Shown here one piece after another: positions 44,105-53,306 of a stretch of DNA of 64,000 nucleotides. Location of the stretch: contig CAVZTF010000003.1 in NCBI GenBank assembly GCA_963778185.1, positions 1,054,001 to 1,118,000 of the forward strand, written 5' to 3'. How positions within the stretch are numbered: position 1 is the first letter of the stretch; each line of letters opens with the position of its first letter. Below the pieces are notes generated by a model, which searched no databases, was not told the DNA's origin, and saw nothing but the letters and a program-made list of their open reading frames with translations. The position numbers and the translations under genes are program-made. This stretch comes from RPQJ01 sp963778185. Its GTDB lineage: Bacteria > Pseudomonadota > Gammaproteobacteria > Steroidobacterales > Steroidobacteraceae.

Positions 44105-44653
44105 TCACTCCACCACCGGATAGCACGCATCACCCCAAAGGGTCTCGGGATGGTCGAGCATGATCTCGATCACGACCGGCACCAGCTTGCCCATCAGGGA
44201 CGTGCAGTCGCGGATCTGGTCGCGGTTGACCGAACTGTTCCACGTCGCGCCACCGTGCATGAGCTGGTTGCGCAGCGTGTAGATGCGGGACAGCACGACG
44301 CTCAGCACCGTCACCGTGTCGCGCTGCCCCAGGGCCGCATGAGCCGCCTTGTTGGCGGCAGCGAAGCGGGCCTTCCACTCGTCCTTCGGTAGGGTGCCGT
44401 TGTGGGAGTTCCAGAAGTCCTGGAACACGTACTGGTTGTCGAGCAGGAGACGGATGCTCCCGGGGAACTCGCGCCAGACCAGGCCCTCGATCCGTCCGCG
44501 TGCGGCGTCGAGGTCGGCGAGCTTCTGCAGGAAGGCGCGGAAGGTGGCCTGCTCGGAGAGGCCATAACGCTCGTCGATCTCTGTGGCATACGCGGCGTTG
44601 AAGGCGATCCAGAGGAAGATGAACCGTCCGTCCTCATCACCCCCGCTGGCCAA
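44105..44653 (-). CDS. HEPN-like protein (RxxxxH), start uncertain
   Basis: An all-helical protein of 182 residues or more. The segment IYTLRNQLMHGG carries the R-x4-H motif of HEPN ribonucleases. The N-terminal part FIFLWIAFNAAYA and the middle match a widespread family of unknown function seen near defence genes. The frame continues upstream (RVHRALSWLHRAEQLASGG) to the stop of the BrnA gene at 44744, with no ATG or GTG; TTG 44653 is the first standard start but may cut the domain. A lost or non-standard start is possible. It may be a toxin controlled by the upstream antitoxin promoter. Confidence 0.66.
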   Translation of the reverse strand: MASGGDEDGRFIFLWIAFNAAYATEIDERYGLSEQATFRAFLQKLADLDAARGRIEGLVWREFPGSIRLLLDNQYVFQDFWNSHNGTLPKDEWKARFAAANKAAHAALGQRDTVTVLSVVLSRIYTLRNQLMHGGATWNSSVNRDQIRDCTSLMGKLVPVVIEIMLDHPETLWGDACYPVVE

Positions 44654-44743
44654 CTGCTCCGCCCGATGCAGCCAGCTCAGCGCCCGGTGGACTCGCGGGG
44701 CGAGGTTCGGGTGATGTGCGTGCCGCAGTCGGACGGCGAGGCG

Positions 44744-45034
44744 CTACGTCGACCGGCTTCCGACCGCTCGACTCAAGACCTCGGCCATGCGCGTCTGCCA
44801 GCCAGGTCCTGTCGCCTTCCAGCGCGCGAGCGTGTCAGGAGGCAGACGCAACGAAATGGCCTGCCGTGCATTCCCAGTCTTCGGTCGCCCACGTGGCTTC
44901 AGGAGTCTTGCTGCGACGACGTCACCAACGAGCTCGGGCAGCATGTCGCGGGCAGGCCGGGCGCGCTCGAAAGTGGCCTTGGTCCACTCCGGATTCTCAT
45001 GCGTCGCTCGCGTCGCCCTGACCTTACGCTTCAT
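44744..45034 (-). CDS. BrnA-type antitoxin
   Basis: A 96-residue protein. The C terminus ARQAISLRLPPDTLARWKATGPGWQTRMAEVL is the ribbon-helix-helix BrnA pattern. Its start overlaps the 3' end of a BrnT toxin remnant (stop 45024) as in intact brnTA operons. The toxin body is missing. The HEPN-like frame follows directly in phase. Confidence 0.82.
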   Translation of the reverse strand: MKRKVRATRATHENPEWTKATFERARPARDMLPELVGDVVAARLLKPRGRPKTGNARQAISLRLPPDTLARWKATGPGWQTRMAEVLSRAVGSRST

Positions 45035-45107
45035 ATCGCATTGCCTCGCGTCGATTGGCCTTTCGCAGCCTGATCACGCAGTATTTATTGTATATACGGT
45101 AATGCAG
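45024..45107 (-). pseudogene. 3' remnant of a BrnT-type toxin gene
   Basis: The last codons of a BrnT-like toxin, CVIRLRKANRREAMRYEA: the C-terminal R-x-A-x3-E-x3-Y signature. About 70 upstream codons of the family are absent. An A/T-rich promoter-like stretch (TATATACAAT on the minus strand) abuts the remnant directly, as if an internal deletion had joined promoter and 3' end. Confidence 0.55.
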
Positions 45108-45348
45108 AGGCGCAAGCCGCGGCCTCGATCGCCATATCGAACGAGCTGATGCCGGTTCCTGAGTGTCGAGCGGGTTCGCGTCATGCGCGATCCGCGATTC
45201 AGGCGTGTTCGTGCAGGAGCTGGCGCTGGCTGGCAAATGCGTTCAAATCTTCAGATCGTTCACGTTCCATGAACGATTCCTCACTTCGAAAAACTCGTGG
45301 TCTTCATCTGCATAAGACTGCTTTTCTCGAACTTGAACGGACCGGAGA
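45108..45348. other. Intergenic region before the membrane protein/TerC operon
   Basis: About 240 bases without a gene. A small inverted repeat GTTCA-N7-TGAAC lies near 45258-45274. I looked for a manganese (yybP-ykoY) riboswitch before TerC and did not see its conserved loops. Confidence 0.35.
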
Positions 45349-45750
45349 ATGCGCACCCTGCCCGACAACCTGGAAACCTCCGTGCTCAACGCAATCCTCT
45401 GGTCCGTGGTGTTCATCCTGCTCGCGCTGTGGTCCCTCGCGGCCTGGGCCTTCCACTCCGTGGCAGCCTGGGCGGTCTCGAATGCGGGCGCCCTTGCGCC
45501 AGGTTCGGGCGCGATCGCAAGCCTGCAGGTGCCACCGTGGCTCGAGCGCCTGGTCCCACTGGGTATCGCTCCGGAATTCACCGCGATCCTGACCGGCTTC
45601 ATTCCCGCCATCGAAGGCGCTCTCGGGCAGGCGCCGGCCCTGATGGGCGGCCTGTCGCTGGCGGTCTGGACGGTCTGGGGTATCGGAAGCGCCCTCCTCG
45701 TGGTCCTGGCCCTGGTGTGCCGCGGATTGATCGGCAAATGGATGCACTGA
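45349..45750 (+). CDS. Small inner-membrane protein, unknown function
   Basis: A 133-residue protein with two or three hydrophobic helices (ILWSVVFILLALWSLAAWAF, MGGLSLAVWTVWGIGSALLVVLALVC) and an amphipathic middle (PPWLERLVPLGIAPEFTAILTGFIPAIEGALG). I do not recognise a family. It ends four bases before the TerC gene, so the two form an operon, and it may assist the transporter. GGAG lies just before ATG 45349. Confidence 0.66.
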   Translation: MRTLPDNLETSVLNAILWSVVFILLALWSLAAWAFHSVAAWAVSNAGALAPGSGAIASLQVPPWLERLVPLGIAPEFTAILTGFIPAIEGALGQAPALMGGLSLAVWTVWGIGSALLVVLALVCRGLIGKWMH

Positions 45751-45754
45751 GCAA

Positions 45755-46747
45755 ATGGATACGCTGATTACCTTCCTTGCGGTCGATTTCCTGGGCAAGC
45801 CGGCGTGGATCTGGCTGACCTTCATCGGCATCGTCGTCGCGCTGCTGGCCTTCGACCTGGGCGTGCTGCACAGGGATGACCACGAGATCGGCGTGCGCGA
45901 GAGCCTGCTGCTCTCGGCTGGCTACATCGTCGCCGCGCTGGTCTTCGGCGCGTGGGTCTGGTGGTACCTGGGCGCGCAGAGCGGCATGGACTACTACACC
46001 GGCTTCATGATCGAGAAGTCGCTCTCGATGGACAACGTGTTCGTCATCGCGTTGATCTTCACGTACTTCGCGATCCCGCGGCAGTACCAGCACCGGGTGC
46101 TGTTCTGGGGCATCCTGGGCGTGATCGTGCTGCGTGCCATCATGATCGGCCTCGGCGCCACGCTGGTCAGCCAGTTCAGCTGGATCCTCTACCTGTTCGG
46201 CGCCTTCCTGATCTTCACCGGCATCAAGATGTGGGTCATCGCCGACCACGTGCCGGACATCGCGAACAACCCGCTGCTCAAGTTCCTGAAGCGGCACGTG
46301 CGGATGACCGACGGGCTCCGCGGCAACCACTTCTGGGTGCGGGAGCCCGACCCGGCCAGCGGCAGGGTCGTGCGCCTTGCCACGCCACTGCTGCTGGCGC
46401 TGGTGCTGGTTGAGTTCGTGGACCTCGTGTTCGCGGTCGACTCCGTGCCGGCGATCTTCGCCATCACCACCGACCCGTTCATCGTCTATACGAGCAACAT
46501 CTTCGCCATCCTCGGGCTGCGCGCGCTGTACTTCGCGCTGGCAGCGATGATCCATCGCTTCAGGTACCTGAAGTACGCGCTGGCCCTGGTCCTGGTGTTC
46601 ATCGGCGCCAAGATCTTCCTGGTCGGCATCATCGGCAAGATCCCGCCGGTGATCTCGCTCAGCGTGACCCTCGGTTTGATTGCCGGCGGCGTGCTGGTGT
46701 CGCTGTGGAAGACGCGCGGGCAGCCCGCTCTCCTGGACGCCGCCTGA
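45755..46747 (+). CDS. TerC/Alx family membrane protein
   Basis: An integral membrane protein of 330 residues with about nine helices. It has the TerC hallmarks: EKSLSMDNVFVIALIF, then LLALVLVEFVDLVFAVDSVPAIFAITTDPFIVYTSNIFAILGLRALYF, with acidic residues inside the membrane. Alx/TerC proteins are implicated in manganese export and in loading metal onto secreted proteins. It starts four bases after the small membrane protein gene. It is convergent with the NhaR-like gene. Confidence 0.93.
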   Translation: MDTLITFLAVDFLGKPAWIWLTFIGIVVALLAFDLGVLHRDDHEIGVRESLLLSAGYIVAALVFGAWVWWYLGAQSGMDYYTGFMIEKSLSMDNVFVIALIFTYFAIPRQYQHRVLFWGILGVIVLRAIMIGLGATLVSQFSWILYLFGAFLIFTGIKMWVIADHVPDIANNPLLKFLKRHVRMTDGLRGNHFWVREPDPASGRVVRLATPLLLALVLVEFVDLVFAVDSVPAIFAITTDPFIVYTSNIFAILGLRALYFALAAMIHRFRYLKYALALVLVFIGAKIFLVGIIGKIPPVISLSVTLGLIAGGVLVSLWKTRGQPALLDAA

Positions 46748-46774
46748 CGACGCACCCGCGTGGCCGCCTCTGCG

Positions 46775-47686
46775 CTACGGCGAGTCCGCGGCGCCGCGCT
46801 CGATCTCCTCGAGCAGCGGATGCACGTGGCGGCCGGCCGGGCGAATCAGGTACAGCGGCTCGCTCAGCTCCGGCACGCGGCCGACGAGTCGCAGTCCGAA
46901 CTGCGTGGCGACGTCGGACTCGATCACGGTCGGCACGAACGTGATGCCGAGGCCGCGCTGCGCGAAGACCTTGATGAGCGCGCTGTCGTCGCAGCGCGCC
47001 ACGACGCGCGGCACGAGGTCGTGCTCGGCGAGCCAGGCATCCATCGCGGTGCCGAGCGGCGAGTCGGAGGACCTTGCGATCAGCGGGGCTCCTGCAATGC
47101 AGGCTGGAAAGGCCCCACGCAGGGCCTTGCGCACACGCGGCGTCGCGACGCAGCTCAGGCCGGACTTCAGCAGCAGCCGCCCGCGCATCGAGCGCGCGAG
47201 GTGCGGCGGCACGGGCTGGTCCGCGAGAACTGCATCGAGCTGGTGCGCGGCGAGCCGTCCGAGCAGCCCGGTGACGGTACCCTCGACGCAGTCGAGTTCC
47301 ATGCGGTCGCGGTGACGCTCCAGCAGTGGTGCCAGCACGCGCGCGGTGAGCAGCTTTGCCACGCCATCCGTGATGCCCAGGCGCAGCTTCAGGCGGCGCG
47401 GTTCGGCAGTGCCGGACATCACCCGTCGCAACTCCGTGCCGAGCGCGAAGATCGACTCCGCGTAATCGCGTGCCACCTCGCCGTCCGGCGTCAGCACGAG
47501 GCGCCGCCCGGACCGCTCCAGCAGCGTCCGGCCGAGCGATTGCTCCAACTCGCGGACCTGTGAGCTCAGCGTCTGCGGCGCGAGGTGCAGCCGGCGCGCG
47601 GCCCCGGTCAGCGAGCCCTCGCGCGCCACCTCGTGGAAATAGTGCAGGTGCTTGAGGTTGATGCGACCCGGTGAGCGTGCATTCAT
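46775..47686 (-). CDS. LysR-family regulator, NhaR-like
   Basis: A 303-residue LysR-type activator. The N-terminal winged HTH (LHYFHEVAREGSLTGAARRLHLAPQTLSSQVRELEQSLGRTLLER) has the NKHLHYF-like start of NhaR. The effector domain includes SGLSCVATPRVRKAL and RGLGITFVPTVIESDVA. NhaR senses sodium and activates nhaA; an nhaA gene lies 2 kb away on the same strand, so regulation in trans is likely. ATG 47686 gives the family-length protein. Confidence 0.86.
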   Translation of the reverse strand: MNARSPGRINLKHLHYFHEVAREGSLTGAARRLHLAPQTLSSQVRELEQSLGRTLLERSGRRLVLTPDGEVARDYAESIFALGTELRRVMSGTAEPRRLKLRLGITDGVAKLLTARVLAPLLERHRDRMELDCVEGTVTGLLGRLAAHQLDAVLADQPVPPHLARSMRGRLLLKSGLSCVATPRVRKALRGAFPACIAGAPLIARSSDSPLGTAMDAWLAEHDLVPRVVARCDDSALIKVFAQRGLGITFVPTVIESDVATQFGLRLVGRVPELSEPLYLIRPAGRHVHPLLEEIERGAADSP

Positions 47687-47745
47687 CAGGTTTACTCGAA
47701 GTTTGACGCGCGCATTTTCTCATTTTCCCGGGGTCCAGTCGCCCG

Positions 47746-47910
47746 TAGGATCGAGCGGCCAACACCTCGATCGTCGGCTCCGACGTCGACGCGGACCTGT
47801 ACCGTTCGGTGCCGGTCGCGTTCGACAAGGTGTTGCGCAGCCGGCGGATGAAACGCGCGCGTCGCCACACCCTGCGGCGGCACGATCCGTGGGCGCGGCC
47901 GTACGCCTAA
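47746..47910 (+). pseudogene. Orphan 3' gene remnant
   Basis: A plus-strand frame of about 50 codons with coding-like base use and no start: ANTSIVGSDVDADLYRSVPVAFDKVL, then a basic tail ending HDPWARPYA. It overlaps the stop of the convergent TPP enzyme gene by two bases. I do not recognise the family. It may be the end of a deleted gene or chance. Confidence 0.3.
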
Positions 47911-49564
47911 GGCGCCAGCTTGCGCTTGATCGCGCGACCCAACGGTGCCGGGAGACCCGCGAGCGAACCGAGCACGTGAGGCAGCAGCTTGAGCTTCAGG
48001 CCGGAGATCGAGCTCGGCACCACCGCCTCGATCAGGTGCGGGCCGGGTGTGCCGAGGGCGTGCTCGAGCGCGGTGACGAAGTCCGCCGTCGTCGTCGCAC
48101 GCACCGAGGGAACGCCCAGCCCCAGGCCCATCTGCACGAAGTCGAGCGCAGGATCGGCGAGGTCGAGCTGGCTCTTCGCCTTGGCACCGACCGACGCGGC
48201 GCCGACACGCTGCAGCTCGACGTTGAGGATGGCGTACGAGCGGTTGTTGAGGATGACGGCGACGACGTTGAGCTTCTCCCGCGCCATCGTCCACAGGGCC
48301 TGGATGGTGTACATCGCCGAGCCGTCGCCGACCAGCGCCAGCACCGGGCGATCCGGACACGCCACGGCAGCGCCCACGGCGCACGGCAGGCCCTGGCCGA
48401 TGGCGCCGCCCGTGAGCGTGAGCACGTCGTGGCGCGGGGCGCCGGCCGTCATGCGCGGCAGCATGACGCCCGAGGTCTGCGCCTCGTCGACGATGATCGC
48501 CTTCTCGGGCAGCAGGTGGCCGATCGCCTTGCAGACCTTGTCGGCGGTGAACTTCCCGCGCGGGCGGCCCGGGCGCATCGGCGCCTGCAGCACGGGCGAG
48601 GTGTCGGCGGCACCGACCTGCACGGCGAGTTGCTCGAGGCTGCCGAGCGCGTCCTGCGTCGGGCTCGCCAGCACGTGCACGGTGCAGTTGTCGGGCACCA
48701 GGTCACTCTTCTTGCCCGGGTACGCAAAGAACGACACCGGCGACTTCGCATCGACGAGGATGAGGTTCTCGAGCCCCGCCAGCTGCACCGAGGCCAGTTC
48801 GGCGAGGTAAGCGATGCGCTCGACCTGCGGCAGTCCCGCGCCGCGCTCGATGCGCGTCGGAAACACCTCGGCGAGCAGCTTGACGCCGGTCGCTGGCAGC
48901 GACGCGCGCGGCCGCCATCAGCGCCGGCTCGCGCAGGGCGCGACCGCCGAGCAGCAATGCGTTCCTGCCACCGGCCTGCAGCACGCGCGCGATCGCGGCG
49001 ATGGCGTCGTCCGTGTTGCGCGGCGGCGGCGTGATCGTGGGCGGAGCCGCGGGCACGCCACCTTCGCCCCAGGACACGTCGGCCGGCAGGATCAGCGTGG
49101 CCACCTGCCCCGGCGGGCCCATGCGACGTCGCGACGGCCTCGACGGCATCGCGGCACAGGGCCTCCGTGCTCTGCGAGGTGCGCACCCAGGGCGAGACGT
49201 TGCGCGCGACGGTCTCGATGTCCGACTGCAGTTGTGCGTCGTACTTGACGTGGTAGGTGGCGTGGTCGCCGACGATGTTGACCACGGGCACCCGGCCCTT
49301 GCGTGCGTTGTGCAGGTTGGCGAGCCCGTTGCCGAGGCCGCAGCCGAGGTGCAGCAGGGTCGCGGCCGGCTTGCCGGCCATGCGCGCGTAGCCGTCGGCG
49401 GCGCCGGTAGCCACGCCCTCGAACAGGCAGAGCACGGCGCGCATCTCCGGCGTGCCGTCGAGCGCGGCGACGAAATGCATCTCCGAGGTGCCGGGATTGC
49501 TGAAACAGACCGTGACGCCGGCATCCACGAGGGTGCGCATCAGGGCGTGGGCGCCGTTAGGCAT
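47907..49564 (-). pseudogene. Acetolactate synthase-like thiamine pyrophosphate enzyme, two frameshifts
   Basis: A TPP-dependent enzyme of about 550 residues in three frames. The first part is MPNGAHALMRTLVDAGVTVCFSNPGTSEMHFVAAL, with the catalytic Glu in CLFEGVATGAADGYARM. The middle has PPGQVATLILPADVSW. The last part has LTGGAIGQGLPCAVGAA and the TPP motif GDGSAMYTIQALW...VILNN. The breaks near 49127 and 48895 each need one base removed. It resembles the acetolactate-synthase-like group without a regulatory subunit; the substrate may be another 2-oxo acid. ATG 49564 is the start. Confidence 0.8.
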
Positions 49565-49762
49565 GGCGGGATTCCGGTGCAAGGGCAAAGGGATGGCTTC
49601 GCATCGTAGCGGAGCCGGGCGGGGGTTCAATGCGGAGTTTCGCCGGGCGCCGCTTCCGAGGTGACCTGCGGGGTCGACCCAGCGGAGGCGAGATCGAATT
49701 CGGACAGGGGACTTTCGGCAGCACAACTCGCGCATCAGGTACCTCCGGGTCCGGCGAGGGCT

Positions 49763-51634
49763 TCACAGCCGACGGAATTCGGCGCTGGAAGTTCCGCTCG
49801 CCCGCGCTGCTGCTTGCCGGCTCTCGCGCCACAGGATGCCCGTCCCGATGATTGCGGCGAGGATGGACGCGGCGAAAACAGCAATCTTCGCCGCTGCGAA
49901 GTCGGCGGGATTCGCGAACGACTCGCTGGCGATCAGCAGCGACATCGTGAACCCGATGCCGGCAAGTGCGCCGGCGCCGGCAAGCTGACCCCACGAGTAG
50001 GCATCGGGCTTGGTGGCCAATCCCAGGCGCACCGCCATCGCGCCGACGGCGAGCATGCCCACGGGCTTGCCCACCACCAGCGCCACGATGATCGCGAGCA
50101 TCAGCGGCGCATGTCCGCCGACGACGTCGGCCCCGAGCAGGACGCCGGCGTTGGCCAGCGCGAATGTCGGCAGGACGACGTAGCTCGAGCGCGCCCCGGC
50201 GAGGCGCAGCAAGCGGGTCGCCGGAGACTCCAGCCGGTCGTGGATCGCGTCGAGGGCACGCATCGCCGGCTCGGACGGACCACTGCGCAGCGTCTCGCCG
50301 CCACGGCGCGCCTCGGCGGCGAGGACGGCGTCGGCCTGCGCCATCAGCGCCTCGTAGTCGGCTGGCGGTCGCGTCGGGATGAACATCGCCAGCAGGACGC
50401 CGGCCAGCGTCGCGTGCACGCCGCCGGCGTAGACGCAGGCCCACAGCACGAGGCCGGCCAACAGGTAAGGCGCGACGCGATACACCCGGCTGCGGTTGAG
50501 CAGCCACAGCAATCCCACGACCCCGAGTCCGGCGAGCAACCAGCTCCATTCCAGTCCGTGGGAGTAGAACACCGCGACGATCAGGATCGCGCCGATGTCG
50601 TCGACGATGGCGGCCGCGGTCAGGAAGATCCGCAACTCCACCGGCACCCTGCGCCCCAGCATCGCGATCAATGCGATCGCGAACGCGGTATCGGTGGCCA
50701 TCGGGATGCCCCAGCCCCGCGCCCACGCGCCGGCGGGAACGATGAGCAGGTACAGCAGCGCGGGCACGGCCATGCCACCGATCGCCGCGGCAATCGGCAG
50801 CGCGGCGGACCGGCGCTCGGCGAGGTGGCCGACCGTGAATTCCCGCTTGATCTCCAGCCCGACTACGAGAAAGAACACCGTCAGCAAGCCGTCGCTGACC
50901 CAATGCAGCAGCGACATCCGGAAGGCCGCATCACCGACGCTGAAGCCAGCCGGCAGTTGCCAGAACGCGGTGAACGTCGGTCCCCACTGCGAGTTGGTGA
51001 GTACGACCGCGATTACCGAGGCGACCAGGAGCAACAGGCCGGCCGATGGCGCCCAGCCCGCAAACGCGACGGCGGTGGACAGCATTCGATGACCGAGCGT
51101 GCCCTGCAGCGCGTCGCCGATCGCCGACTCGTCCCATGAGCCCAGGTAGCGGCGACCGTTGATGAAGAACGTCGGCGTGAAGCTGACGCCGCTGGCATGC
51201 GCGCTGCGTTCGTCTGCCTCGACGCGTTCACGCGCGTGCCGGCGGACCTGCATGGCTTCAGGGGAGTCGTCGCCGGGCCGCGCGATGCCGGACTGCGTCG
51301 CGACCGCATCCAGGTCCGACTCCTGGAGCGCGGGCGAGCGCGACATCAGCAGCATGTGCGCGTTCCAGAAATCCTCGGGTGCGACCTGCTCGACCAGTTC
51401 CGCGGCGCGCCGGGCCAGCTCGCTGTTCGAGATCGGACGATGGCGGAATGCGTACCGCATCTGCTCGCCGAAGCGATCACGGGTCCTGGCGATCACCTTG
51501 TTTGCGGCCCGGCAGTGTGGGCAGTCGTAGCTACCGTATTCCAGCAGGGTGAGCCTCGCCTCCGGTGGCCCGAGAATGTGGTCCCGTTCGGAATCGACGG
51601 GACGATCGAGGCGAAGGGTCGATGGGGTACTCAT
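49763..51634 (-). CDS. NhaA sodium/proton antiporter with N-terminal thioredoxin-like domain
   Basis: A 623-residue fusion. Residues 1-175 form a DsbA/thioredoxin_4-type domain with CPHC at 38-41 and a cis-Pro region SFTPTFFINGRRY. Residues from about 185 form the NhaA antiporter with ATDTAFAIALIAMLGRRVP and the ion-binding VDDIGAILIVAVFY. No signal peptide precedes the thioredoxin part, so it should face the cytoplasm. ATG 51634 overlaps the kinase stop by four bases (ATGA). It exports sodium using the proton gradient; the added domain suggests redox control or assembly help. Confidence 0.9.
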   Translation of the reverse strand: MSTPSTLRLDRPVDSERDHILGPPEARLTLLEYGSYDCPHCRAANKVIARTRDRFGEQMRYAFRHRPISNSELARRAAELVEQVAPEDFWNAHMLLMSRSPALQESDLDAVATQSGIARPGDDSPEAMQVRRHARERVEADERSAHASGVSFTPTFFINGRRYLGSWDESAIGDALQGTLGHRMLSTAVAFAGWAPSAGLLLLVASVIAVVLTNSQWGPTFTAFWQLPAGFSVGDAAFRMSLLHWVSDGLLTVFFLVVGLEIKREFTVGHLAERRSAALPIAAAIGGMAVPALLYLLIVPAGAWARGWGIPMATDTAFAIALIAMLGRRVPVELRIFLTAAAIVDDIGAILIVAVFYSHGLEWSWLLAGLGVVGLLWLLNRSRVYRVAPYLLAGLVLWACVYAGGVHATLAGVLLAMFIPTRPPADYEALMAQADAVLAAEARRGGETLRSGPSEPAMRALDAIHDRLESPATRLLRLAGARSSYVVLPTFALANAGVLLGADVVGGHAPLMLAIIVALVVGKPVGMLAVGAMAVRLGLATKPDAYSWGQLAGAGALAGIGFTMSLLIASESFANPADFAAAKIAVFAASILAAIIGTGILWRESRQAAARASGTSSAEFRRL

Positions 51635-53241
51635 GTCGTGGCTGGTGCCGGCGGCACGTTCGGCGGCAGAGTGAACAGAAAGCAGGCGCCCCGCGGCGCG
51701 TTCGGGACGAACCACAGCCTGCCCTCGTGGGCTTCGATGATCGCGCGGCATATCGGGAGGCCAATGCCCATGCCATAGGACTTCGTCGAGTACAGTGGAG
51801 CAAAGATTCTGGACGCGGTCTCAGTGCCAATACCGGGGCCGGTGTCGATCACCGCGACGCGCACGGAGTCGCCGCTGTGCGCCTCCGACCTGATACTCAA
51901 CCGCCTGTCCTCGTCGACCGCCTTCATTGCTTCAATCGCATTCGTGATCAGGTTCTGAAGGACCTGCTGCAGTTGAACCCGGTTACCACGGATCGGAGGC
52001 AAGACAGCGTCTCTTTCGATCTGCACGGTGATCCGGCATTCCTGTAGCTCCGCCCCGGCCAGGGTCAGGGCCTCGTCGATGAGTCCGTTGATGTCCACTA
52101 CGGACCTGGCGCCGACATCGCTTCTGAAGTTGGCACGGATGCTCGCGACCACCTCTCCCGCGCGATGCCCATCGGAGACGATTCGAGCAAAGGCGTCCTT
52201 GGCTTTGGCGAGATGCGGATCCGGTCGATCGAGAAACCGCAGTCCCGCATCCGCGCTGGTGACCATTGCGGTCAGCGGTTGGCGGATCTCGTGGACGATC
52301 GCGCCCGCGACCGCGTCGCCGGTCATCATGCGCGCCTCGCGCTCGCGGCGCTCGCCGAGCACGGCACGCAGCAACGCGCCGTAGAGGGCCGTGATTTCGT
52401 AGAGCAATACGATGAGGACGATCGAGCTGGCGATGAATCCGGTGACGCGTACGGCGTACCAGCCGGTGCTGAAGCGCGCCGGCGCCGGATACCAGTGCGG
52501 GGGAATCTCGATCAGGTAAGCGCACAACACGACGAGCAAGTACCAGTCCAGAATCGAGCGGCGGCGGCGCCAGAGCACGGCGATTGCCGTCGCGCAGGTG
52601 ACCATCACTGGCAGGCCGACGACGATTGGCCAGTCCGGCACGAAACTCTCGCGATCGGCCATGATGTCCGGCAACGGGATCCTGCCGATGACGCAAAGCC
52701 AGGCGACTACACCTGCAACGGTGGCCGTCGCCACGACGCTCCGCAGGACAGCCTGACCGACGCGCCCCTGCGACACGCGCTCGCTCGCAACCTCGTCCTT
52801 CAACAGGGCATACCCGATCACGAATAGCGGAAAGCCTGAGTGCCACAACAGGTAGAGGCGCGCCGATGTCTGCAGGTCGCCCCACACGGCGTCCGGCGAA
52901 AAGACGCCCGGAAACGCGAGAGCGTAGGGAACGATGAGCAGAGCCGTGAACAGGTAGCCGCTGGCGATCACCAGGATCGCTCGCGAGCGGAGGACCGAGA
53001 ACTGGGCGTACAGCAGGATGGCCGTGATGAAATCGGTCACGAACATCGCGGTCGTGTACACGGCGACGAACGACCGGACGACGCCAAGCTGCATGCCACC
53101 GAACGGTACGAGGACCAGGTACAGCGCCGCCATCAAGCCAAGAACGATGCCAATGGCTAGCCGCTTCTGCGCCGGGCTGGGTGGCAGACTCGAAAGAACG
53201 AATCGATGTTCCTCAGGGACGACGGCGCCACTGTCCGGCAT
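51631..53241 (-). CDS. Sensor histidine kinase with MASE4-type membrane sensor
   Basis: A 536-residue membrane kinase. The N-terminal half has about eight helices in a MASE4-like pattern (FVTDFITAILLYAQFSVLRSRAILVIASGYLFTALLIVPYALAFPGVF). Then come the HisKA domain with HEIRQPLTAMV and an ATPase domain with NLITNAIEAM, DTGPGIG and GMGIGLPICRAIIEAHEG. It is translationally coupled to NhaA, so the signal may be ionic or pH-related. ATG 53241 is preferred to 53283 because GAGG lies nine bases upstream. Confidence 0.9.
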   Translation of the reverse strand: MPDSGAVVPEEHRFVLSSLPPSPAQKRLAIGIVLGLMAALYLVLVPFGGMQLGVVRSFVAVYTTAMFVTDFITAILLYAQFSVLRSRAILVIASGYLFTALLIVPYALAFPGVFSPDAVWGDLQTSARLYLLWHSGFPLFVIGYALLKDEVASERVSQGRVGQAVLRSVVATATVAGVVAWLCVIGRIPLPDIMADRESFVPDWPIVVGLPVMVTCATAIAVLWRRRRSILDWYLLVVLCAYLIEIPPHWYPAPARFSTGWYAVRVTGFIASSIVLIVLLYEITALYGALLRAVLGERREREARMMTGDAVAGAIVHEIRQPLTAMVTSADAGLRFLDRPDPHLAKAKDAFARIVSDGHRAGEVVASIRANFRSDVGARSVVDINGLIDEALTLAGAELQECRITVQIERDAVLPPIRGNRVQLQQVLQNLITNAIEAMKAVDEDRRLSIRSEAHSGDSVRVAVIDTGPGIGTETASRIFAPLYSTKSYGMGIGLPICRAIIEAHEGRLWFVPNAPRGACFLFTLPPNVPPAPATT

Positions 53242-53306
53242 CGCTGCGACCCTCGGAGTCCGGCAACGTCTAGTGGATGGCAACGGGCGATCAGGTCGGC
53301 CGGATG

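Noticed and set aside
45108..45348. Possible manganese riboswitch upstream of the TerC operon
   Set aside because: The conserved yybP-ykoY loop sequences and paired stems were not found.
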